This document shows positions 1 through 5,300 of a DNA stretch of 10,169 nucleotides, in pieces (within the stretch, counting starts at the first letter, position 1; every line of letters begins with the position of its first letter). This stretch comes from Bacteroidota bacterium (GTDB taxonomy: Bacteria > Bacteroidota > Bacteroidia > Flavobacteriales > Weeksellaceae): assembly GCA_023388015.1 (NCBI GenBank), contig JAEWHB010000032.1, positions 1 through 10,169 of the forward strand, written 5' to 3'. Under the pieces are notes generated by a model. The model saw nothing but the letters and a program-made list of their open reading frames with translations. It did not search any database and was not told the origin of the DNA. A program made the position numbers and the translations under genes.

Positions 1-296
1 AAGTATTTGTAAAAGGATTCGCTTTGTTGGCTGTAGTAGCTTTGTCTTTCACTAACATCGCTTGTGAAACTAAAACTAACGAAGAGCAAGTAGAAGAAGC
101 TGCTGCTGATGCAAACGAAGCTGCTGACGCTGCTTTGGAAGATGCTGCTGACGCTGTTGATGCTGCTGCTGATGCTACATCTGAAGCTGCTGGAACTGTT
201 GTAGAAGGTGCTGCTGAAGGAGTTGAAGCTGCTGCTGAAACTGTAGAAGGTGCTGCTGCTGACGTAAAAGACGCTGCTCAAGACGCTGCTCAATAA
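1..296 (+). CDS. Ala/Glu/Asp-rich small putative lipoprotein (5' end cut off)
   Basis: The frame is open from the first base of the window, so the true start lies just upstream. The TTG at 24 falls inside the signal peptide and is not a credible start. The visible N-terminus (VFVKGFALLAVVALSFTNIAC) is a hydrophobic export signal ending in a cysteine (codon 63-65), which suggests a lipid-anchored protein. The lipobox is imperfect, with Asn at -3. After a short polar linker, the rest (bases 90-287) reads as six consecutive 11-residue units rich in Ala with regularly placed Glu/Asp, ending in AQ. Such a repeat predicts a long amphipathic acidic helix, as in LEA-like or apolipoprotein-like proteins. 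I recognise no enzymatic domain. Similar short Ala-rich exported proteins occur in flavobacteria, but their function is unknown to me. The strong terminator just behind it suggests a short, separately transcribed unit. Confidence 0.8.
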   Translation, partial: VFVKGFALLAVVALSFTNIACETKTNEEQVEEAAADANEAADAALEDAADAVDAAADATSEAAGTVVEGAAEGVEAAAETVEGAAADVKDAAQDAAQ

Positions 297-320
297 TCCT
301 TTTAGGAAAAGCAAAATAAG

Positions 321-346
321 AGCCCTGAATTTTCAGGGCTTTTTTT
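321..346 (+). terminator. Intrinsic terminator of the Ala-rich lipoprotein gene
   Basis: AGCCCTGAA (321-329) pairs perfectly with TTCAGGGCT (332-340). The terminal pairs next to the 2-base gap probably open to form a normal loop. The stem is followed directly by a T-tract to 346. It lies 25 bases after the stop codon at 294-296. Confidence 0.93.
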
Positions 347-347
347 A

Positions 348-377
348 TTTGTGCTCACAGCGGATTTATTAATTTTG
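348..377 (+). promoter_or_regulatory. Flavobacterial-type promoter for plsC
   Basis: TTTG at 348-351 and TAATTTTG at 370-377 are separated by 18 bases. This matches the Bacteroidota sigma-factor consensus (TTG about -33, 17-23 bases, TAnnTTTG about -7). It sits just behind the preceding terminator. Transcription would begin a few bases after 377, at or next to the ATG at 384, which would leave almost no 5' leader. The match is visible in the sequence; its activity is inferred. Confidence 0.6.
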
Positions 378-383
378 AGGTCA

Positions 384-1124
384 ATGAAAGGTTTCAAAAA
401 AATATTGACCCTGCTTTGGAAAATTTGGTTTTTAATTTTATCGACTTTCCTTATTATTACCATAGGAGTTTTCTGGACTTTCCCGCTCGCTTTATCTTCC
501 AAAACTTTCCCACTTGCCTACAAAGGAATTCGTTTGTGGGCGATTTTGATTTTTTATGGTTTGGGCTTCCGGTTAGAATTAAGTAAAAATCAAAATTTAG
601 AAAAAGATCAACCTTATATATTTATCTCGAATCATACCTCAATTCTGGATATCATGCTGATGGCGATTCTTCATAAAAACCATCCGATTGTTTTTGTAGG
701 AAAAGACGAACTGGCTAAACTCCCAATTTTCGGGTCTATTTACAGGAAAATATGTATCACTGTGGATCGCTCAGATGCAAAAAGCCGTACACGCGTGTTT
801 AAACTTGCCAAAGAAAGAATCAGCCAAGGAAGCAGCATTGTGATTTTTCCCGAAGGTGGAATTCCTGACGATGAATCAGTTATTTTGGGAGAATTCATGG
901 AAGGCGCATTTATGATTGCGATTGCTACGCAAGTTCCTATTGTAATTTATTCGATCAAAGGTTTGAAAAAGATGTTTCCCTGGTCGTGGACACGTGGTTA
1001 TCCCGGGAAAGTTCGGGTAAACTTAATCGATATAATTCCTACTGAAAATCTATCTTTGCGGGATAAATCAGAAGTCAAAGAAAAATCTTACAGATTGATT
1101 TATGATGATCATATAAAAAACTAG
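384..1124 (+). CDS. plsC: 1-acyl-sn-glycerol-3-phosphate acyltransferase (PlsC/LPLAT family)
   Basis: Transfers an acyl chain to lysophosphatidic acid to make phosphatidic acid, the precursor of membrane phospholipids, at the inner face of the cytoplasmic membrane. The 246-residue protein has one or two hydrophobic segments near the N-terminus (about residues 11-31 and 50-62). It then carries the acyltransferase blocks in order: the catalytic NHTSILD (H-x4-D, His84/Asp89), a GKDELAKLPIFG block (about 106-117), the substrate-binding FPEGG (155-159) and VPIVIY (about 184-189). Length is normal for the family. I chose the ATG at 384 (MKGFKKIL) over the GTG at 351 because the GTG overlaps the -33 promoter box and would add 11 residues unlike the family N-terminus. 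A GAGG lies 3 bases before the ATG but overlaps the promoter element. rnhA follows after 26 bases, probably on the same transcript. Exact acyl-donor and substrate preference cannot be read from sequence. Confidence 0.93.
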   Translation: MKGFKKILTLLWKIWFLILSTFLIITIGVFWTFPLALSSKTFPLAYKGIRLWAILIFYGLGFRLELSKNQNLEKDQPYIFISNHTSILDIMLMAILHKNHPIVFVGKDELAKLPIFGSIYRKICITVDRSDAKSRTRVFKLAKERISQGSSIVIFPEGGIPDDESVILGEFMEGAFMIAIATQVPIVIYSIKGLKKMFPWSWTRGYPGKVRVNLIDIIPTENLSLRDKSEVKEKSYRLIYDDHIKN

Positions 1125-1150
1125 CTTAATTAATATTTAATTCGAAATAA

Positions 1151-1630
1151 TTGGCCATCATTGCATATACAGACGGTTCATCACTTGGAAACCCTGGCCC
1201 GGGCGGATATGGAACGATTTTGCTGGAAACTGAACAGAAAATTAAAAAAGAATTCTCACAAGGATATCGGCTTACCACCAACAACCGTATGGAATTGATG
1301 GCAGTGATTATTGCTTTGGAGAAGCTGAAAAAACTTAATTCCGAAATTACCATTTACACTGATTCCAAATATGTTTGTGACGCAGTAGAAAAAAAGTGGG
1401 TATTTGGATGGGAGAAAAAAGCCTTCAAAGGCAAGAAAAATGAAGATTTATGGCGGAGATTTCTTGTGTTGTATCGGTTGCACAAAGTTTCTTTTCAATG
1501 GGTAAAGGGACACGCCGGGAATGAATTCAATGAACGCGCCGATGTCTTGGCGGTGGCGGCTGCCAATTCTTCCAAATTCCTTGTAGATGGTGGGTTTGAG
1601 CAGCAACTCAACAAAAATGATGAAGGATAG
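1151..1630 (+). CDS. rnhA: Ribonuclease HI
   Basis: Cuts the RNA strand of RNA-DNA hybrids, removing primers and R-loops in the cytoplasm. The 159-residue protein has the family's full active site: Asp8 in YTDGSSLGNPGPGGYG, Glu48 in NNRMEL, Asp71 in TDSKYV, His121 in WVKGHAGN and Asp131 in ERAD. The basic handle region (about residues 83-101, WVFGWEKKAFKGKK and following) is present, so this is the classical E. coli-like RnhA form. The start is TTG at 1151. An in-frame TAA occupies 1148-1150 and the next in-frame ATG is at Met47, past the first catalytic Asp, so TTG (or a rarer ATC/ATT at 1157/1160) is forced. No ribosome-binding site is visible. It follows plsC by 26 bases without a terminator and converges on holB with a 9-base gap. 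Confidence 0.95.
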   Translation: MAIIAYTDGSSLGNPGPGGYGTILLETEQKIKKEFSQGYRLTTNNRMELMAVIIALEKLKKLNSEITIYTDSKYVCDAVEKKWVFGWEKKAFKGKKNEDLWRRFLVLYRLHKVSFQWVKGHAGNEFNERADVLAVAAANSSKFLVDGGFEQQLNKNDEG

Positions 1631-1639
1631 TTTTGATAA

Positions 1640-2764
1640 TTAGGCTGCTTTTTTGTGCAGATGTCGCGTCAGTTTAATCGATAAATCCAACAGTACAATT
1701 TTGGCGTTGGCATTTCTTTCAATATGATAAGAAGATTCGTTTATTTCTTCCAAAATTTCGGCGATATTGGCACCGTGAATGAAAGGTGCAAATTTGTCCC
1801 AGTTAAATCCTTCGGCGCCCAGTTTCAGGTAAACCAATTCTTCGGCACGGTAGGTTTTCAATAACGCCTGACGAAATATTTCGGAACAATAAGTCAAAAA
1901 CTGTTTTTGTTTTTCCCTTGGCCAGCTACTGATTTCGTTTGCCCATTTGACCAGATTTTTCAGCACTGCAGGATTTTTTGCCGCCATAAATGCATTTCTT
2001 ACCCATTGCACAAAGAAAGTTTCAAATTCTTCATTGGCCGAATCTGTATTTTTCAGCGCTTCGCGCAAATTACCATTGGACGAAACTGAAATTCGTTTGG
2101 CATCGTTCGGATTTAAATCTTTTTTCTGAATGAGATATTCTGCGATTTCTTCATCGGTCAATCGGTTTAGTTTTACCAATTGACAACGGGAGATAATCGT
2201 GGGTAATAATAAATCTTCACGTTCGGTTACGAGCAAAAAAACCGTCTTTTTGGGTGGTTCTTCCAGGATTTTCAGGAGTTTGTTGGCAGCGGCTTCATTC
2301 ATCATTTCAGGAAGCCAAATGATGACGAATTTATAACTTCCTTCATAACTGTTGAGCGAAAGAAACTTGACGATTTCCTGTGCTTCGTGTACATTGATGA
2401 TGCCCTGTTTTTTTTCAACTTCCACAAATTCCAGCCAGTCATACAAACTTCCAAATGGATTTTCTAGCACAAATTCACGGAATTCCTTGATGAAATGATT
2501 ACTGGTAGGTGTTTTGATTTTTTCCGTGGAAGTAACCGGAAAACTAAAATGAATATCGGGATGTTGCAGTGATTCAACTTTGGCTCTGACGGCGTCGCCT
2601 TTTTCGGAAGCCAGGATTTCTGAAGCATAAGCAATCGCGGTGGTAAGGTTGCCCCAACCATTTTCACCTGAAAATAATTGTGCGTGACTGATTCTTCCTT
2701 CCGCGACAGAATTTATTAATTTTTCACTGATTTTTGATTGTCCGACGATATTCTCCCAATTCAT
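1640..2764 (-). CDS. holB: DNA polymerase III subunit delta' (clamp loader)
   Basis: Stator-like subunit of the AAA+ clamp-loader complex that places the beta sliding clamp on primed DNA. The 374-residue protein begins MNWENIVGQSKISEKL, the usual delta' start, then HAQLFSGENGWGNLTTA (27-43). That P-loop is degenerate, lacking the GKT lysine, as expected for a non-ATPase delta'. The block LQHPDIHFSFP (66-76) and the conserved NKLLKILEEPP (161-171) follow. The SRC motif at 192-194 supplies the arginine finger to the neighbouring subunit. The cysteines that usually form a zinc module between the P-loop and HPD are absent. The frame stays open another 38 codons upstream to 2878, but that extension overlaps the divergent gene's start, is hydrophobic and unlike the family, so I start at the ATG 2764. 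A TACTTTTG element lies only 5 bases upstream. The gene ends 9 bases from rnhA's stop, so convergent transcripts must overlap. Confidence 0.93.
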   Translation of the reverse strand: MNWENIVGQSKISEKLINSVAEGRISHAQLFSGENGWGNLTTAIAYASEILASEKGDAVRAKVESLQHPDIHFSFPVTSTEKIKTPTSNHFIKEFREFVLENPFGSLYDWLEFVEVEKKQGIINVHEAQEIVKFLSLNSYEGSYKFVIIWLPEMMNEAAANKLLKILEEPPKKTVFLLVTEREDLLLPTIISRCQLVKLNRLTDEEIAEYLIQKKDLNPNDAKRISVSSNGNLREALKNTDSANEEFETFFVQWVRNAFMAAKNPAVLKNLVKWANEISSWPREKQKQFLTYCSEIFRQALLKTYRAEELVYLKLGAEGFNWDKFAPFIHGANIAEILEEINESSYHIERNANAKIVLLDLSIKLTRHLHKKAA

Positions 2765-2768
2765 ATCC

Positions 2769-2776
2769 CAAAAGTA
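2769..2776 (-). promoter_or_regulatory. Candidate -7 promoter element for holB
   Basis: On the minus strand the sequence is TACTTTTG, matching TAnnTTTG, ending 4 bases before the holB ATG. No TTG at a -33 spacing is visible, so this is only a half-match. If active, the holB mRNA would be leaderless or nearly so. Confidence 0.35.
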
Positions 2777-2789
2777 AGTTTTTAATTTA

Positions 2790-2797
2790 TAAATTTG
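2790..2797 (+). promoter_or_regulatory. Candidate -7 promoter element for the prolyl oligopeptidase gene
   Basis: TAAATTTG matches TAnnTTTG and would give a leader of about 55-60 bases before the ATG at 2859. No clear TTG -33 box is seen at the proper spacing. It lies in the 94-base divergent region shared with holB. Confidence 0.4.
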
Positions 2798-2858
2798 AGA
2801 GAAGAATCTGAAAGTAAATTCAGGAGAATAAATAATTCGTTTATCAAAGAAAAATAAC

Positions 2859-4964
2859 ATGAAAAAAAAGTTTCTCATTTTAGTAAATATGAGTTTAGCG
2901 ATGAGTCTTATGGCACAGGATTTTAAAGGAGAATATCCGAAGACAAAAAAAGGAAATCAGGTTGATGAGTTTTTTGGTGTAAAAGTGGAAGATCCTTATC
3001 GATGGCTGGAAGATGATTTGGCATCAGAAACCAAAAACTGGGTGGAAGCTCAGAATAAAACGACATTCAGTTATCTGGACAAAATACCTTTTCGGGATAA
3101 ATTAAACCAAGAATTGACCGATTTATGGAATTACGAAAAGATTTCGGCGCCTTTTCAGGAAGGTGATTTTACTTATTATTACAAAAACGATGGTTTGCAA
3201 CAGCACTATGTTTTGTATCGAAAAGGAAAAAATGGGAAGGAAGAGGTGTTCATTGATCCGAATAAATTTTCAAAAGACGGAACCACTTCATTGGCAGGTG
3301 TGAGTTTTACCGAAGACGGTTCGCTGTGCGCTTATCAGATTTCGGAAGGAGGTTCTGACTGGCGGAAAGTCATCATCATGAAAACGGCCGATAAAAAACA
3401 AATCGGGGATACGATTCGTGATGTGAAATTCAGCGGGATTTCCTGGAAAGGAAATGAAGGATTTTATTATTCAAGTTATGACAAACCCAAAGGAAGTGAA
3501 TTGTCTGAAATGACCGACAAACACAAACTTTTTTTCCATAAAATGAACACCAAACAAACCGATGATGTTTTGGTTTTTGGTGGCGATAAAACACCCAGAA
3601 GATACATCAGCGGTGGCGTAACGGAAGATCAGCGCTTTTTGGTGATTTCAACAGCTATTTCTACAACTGGAAATGAATTGTATATTCAAGACTTGACGAA
3701 ACCAAATGCGCCTATCGTTCAGATTTTGGATAATTTTGAAACCTCAACCGATTTTGTTGATAATCAAGGCGATGAGTTATTTCTTTTGACCAATATGAAT
3801 GCACCCAACAATCGTTTGGTAAAGGTGAATGTAAAAAATCCGAAACCAGCCAATTGGGTAAATGTAATTCCGGAAACCGAAAACGTTCTGAATATTTCAA
3901 CTGCCGGCGGCTATCTTTTTGCACATTATATGAAAGAAGCGCTGGATGTGGTGCAGCAATATAACCATTCGGGTAAAATGATCAGAGAAATTAAACTTCC
4001 CGGACAGGGTTCTGCAAGCGGATTCTCGGGAAAAAAGGAAGAAAAGAAAATTTATTATTCATTCAGTAATTACGTGACACCGGGAACGATTTATGATTAT
4101 GACGTAGAAAGCGGAAAATCAAATCTTTATATGAAGCCGGCGATTAAATTCAATGCAGATGATTATGAATCCAAACAGGTTTTCTATACTTCGCATGACG
4201 GTACAAAAGTTCCGATGATGATTTCGTATAAAAAAGGAATCAAATTAGACGGGAAAAATCCCACAATTCTGTATGGTTATGGCGGATTTAACATCAGCCT
4301 GACGCCCGGATTCAGCGTTACAAATGCGGTTTGGATGAATAACGGCGGAATTTATGCTGTTCCGAATTTACGTGGTGGTGGCGAATATGGAAAAAAATGG
4401 CACGATGGCGGACGTCAGTTAAACAAACTGAATGTTTTCAAGGATTTCATTGCGGCAGCCGAATATTTGAAAAAAGAAAAATATACATCGGCTGAATATC
4501 TGGCACTTTCAGGTGGATCAAACGGCGGACTTTTGGTAGGAGCGACAATCACAATGAAACCCGATGTAGCCAAAGTTGCTTTGCCGGCAGTTGGGGTTTT
4601 GGATATGCTTCGTTACCATACATTTACGGCCGGAGCAGGTTGGGCATATGATTATGGAACAGCCAATGACAACAAAGAAATGTTTGATTATTTGAATGCT
4701 TATTCGCCTGTTCACAATGTGAAAAAAGACGTTTGTTATCCAGCGACGATGGTAACTACGGGAGATCACGATGACCGTGTCGTTCCGGCGCACAGTTATA
4801 AATTCGCAGCTGAACTTCAGGACAAACAAGGATGTAAGAATCCGGTGATGATCAGAATCGATACAAAAGCCGGACACGGTGCCGGAAAATCGACTGAAGC
4901 AATTATCAACGAAGCAGCCGATAAGTTTGCATTTACGCTTTATAATATGGGTGTGAAGTTGTAA
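2859..4964 (+). CDS. Secreted prolyl oligopeptidase (S9A family serine peptidase)
   Basis: Cleaves short peptides on the carboxyl side of proline. The 701-residue protein starts with a signal peptide (MKKKFLILVNMSLAMSLMAQ, likely cut after Ala-Gln at residue 20), so it is probably periplasmic or exported. The N-terminal YPKTKKGNQVDEFFGVKVEDPYRWLED region is characteristic of the family. A seven-bladed propeller domain fills roughly residues 90-430. The C-terminal alpha/beta hydrolase domain carries the full catalytic triad: Ser554 in SGGSNGG, Asp638 in GDHDDRVVPAHS (with the substrate-binding Arg640) and His673 in AGHGAGKS. Length matches the S9A family. The conserved RGGGEYGKKWH (505-515) and a GYGGF block (473-477) are present. 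It is divergent from holB, monocistronic and closed by a terminator. The physiological substrate is unknown; peptide scavenging is the likely role. Confidence 0.95.
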   Translation: MKKKFLILVNMSLAMSLMAQDFKGEYPKTKKGNQVDEFFGVKVEDPYRWLEDDLASETKNWVEAQNKTTFSYLDKIPFRDKLNQELTDLWNYEKISAPFQEGDFTYYYKNDGLQQHYVLYRKGKNGKEEVFIDPNKFSKDGTTSLAGVSFTEDGSLCAYQISEGGSDWRKVIIMKTADKKQIGDTIRDVKFSGISWKGNEGFYYSSYDKPKGSELSEMTDKHKLFFHKMNTKQTDDVLVFGGDKTPRRYISGGVTEDQRFLVISTAISTTGNELYIQDLTKPNAPIVQILDNFETSTDFVDNQGDELFLLTNMNAPNNRLVKVNVKNPKPANWVNVIPETENVLNISTAGGYLFAHYMKEALDVVQQYNHSGKMIREIKLPGQGSASGFSGKKEEKKIYYSFSNYVTPGTIYDYDVESGKSNLYMKPAIKFNADDYESKQVFYTSHDGTKVPMMISYKKGIKLDGKNPTILYGYGGFNISLTPGFSVTNAVWMNNGGIYAVPNLRGGGEYGKKWHDGGRQLNKLNVFKDFIAAAEYLKKEKYTSAEYLALSGGSNGGLLVGATITMKPDVAKVALPAVGVLDMLRYHTFTAGAGWAYDYGTANDNKEMFDYLNAYSPVHNVKKDVCYPATMVTTGDHDDRVVPAHSYKFAAELQDKQGCKNPVMIRIDTKAGHGAGKSTEAIINEAADKFAFTLYNMGVKL

Positions 4965-4987
4965 TTAAAATACAATATTGTTTTTTG

Positions 4988-5014
4988 AACCTGTCGGAAA
5001 CGGCAGGTTTTTTT
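4988..5014 (+). terminator. Intrinsic terminator of the prolyl oligopeptidase gene
   Basis: AACCTGTCG (4988-4996) pairs with CGGCAGGTT (5001-5009) over nine pairs, one of them a T-G wobble, around a GAAA tetraloop (4997-5000). The run TTTTTTT (5008-5014) follows. It lies 24 bases after the stop codon. There is no A-tract on its left, so it would not serve the opposite strand. Confidence 0.93.
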
Positions 5015-5024
5015 GATTGAAAAA

Positions 5025-5161
5025 TTTAATGCTTTTAAAACTAAATTTTAAACACATAGTTCATATAGCCTTTGAAAACGAAGTGAACATATGTTTTCAT
5101 AGACTGCTACGCAGTACATAGAATTTCCAGCACAAAAGTCTTAATTCTTAATACTTGGGTC
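5025..5161. repeat. Intergenic direct repeat, copy 1 (137 bp)
   Basis: First of two related copies in the 336-base convergent intergenic region 4965-5300, which holds no gene. The first 40 bases (from TTTAATGCTTTTAAAACTAA) and the last 29 (ending AATACTTGGGTC) are identical to copy 2. The middle carries a perfect small hairpin ACTGC-TAC-GCAGT (5103-5115) and a second inverted pair, TGAAAAC (5073-5079) with GTTTTCA (5093-5099), which copy 2 lacks. CATAG recurs several times. There is no coding potential and no resemblance to an insertion sequence end that I recognise. It may be a member of a dispersed extragenic repeat family. Confidence 0.88.
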
Positions 5162-5168
5162 CCAAAAG

Positions 5169-5284
5169 TTTAATGCTTTTAAAACTAAATTTTAAACACA
5201 TAGTTCATTAGACATTAAAAACGAGGACTGTTACGCAGTACATAGAGTTTCAGCGCAAAAGTCTTAATTCTTAATACTTGGGTC
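5169..5284. repeat. Intergenic direct repeat, copy 2 (116 bp)
   Basis: Second copy in the same orientation, separated from copy 1 by 7 bases (CCAAAAG). It is about 21 bases shorter because the centre of copy 1, including one hairpin arm, is missing. The small hairpin survives as ACTGT-TAC-GCAGT (5227-5239), where a C-to-T change turns a C-G pair into a T-G wobble, so pairing is kept. The copy ends 16 bases from the stop codon of the penicillin-binding protein gene. No U-rich terminator for that minus-strand operon is visible here. Confidence 0.88.
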
Positions 5285-5300
5285 TTAATACCTTTTAATC

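Noticed and set aside
351..383. GTG at 351 as the plsC start, giving 11 extra residues.
   Set aside because: It overlaps the -33 box of a well-matched promoter and the added residues do not resemble the family N-terminus; the ATG at 384 fits better.
2765..2878. A 38-codon N-terminal extension of holB up to 2878.
   Set aside because: The added residues are Phe/Lys-rich and unlike delta', and they would cover the divergent gene's start and both promoter elements.
4518..4877. A 119-codon minus-strand open frame inside the prolyl oligopeptidase gene.
   Set aside because: It lies entirely antisense to the catalytic domain of a well-supported gene and its translation shows no domain.
5025..5284. 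A CRISPR array or insertion-sequence ends.
   Set aside because: There are only two long copies of unequal length with a 7-base gap, no spacers, no transposase and no terminal inverted repeats.
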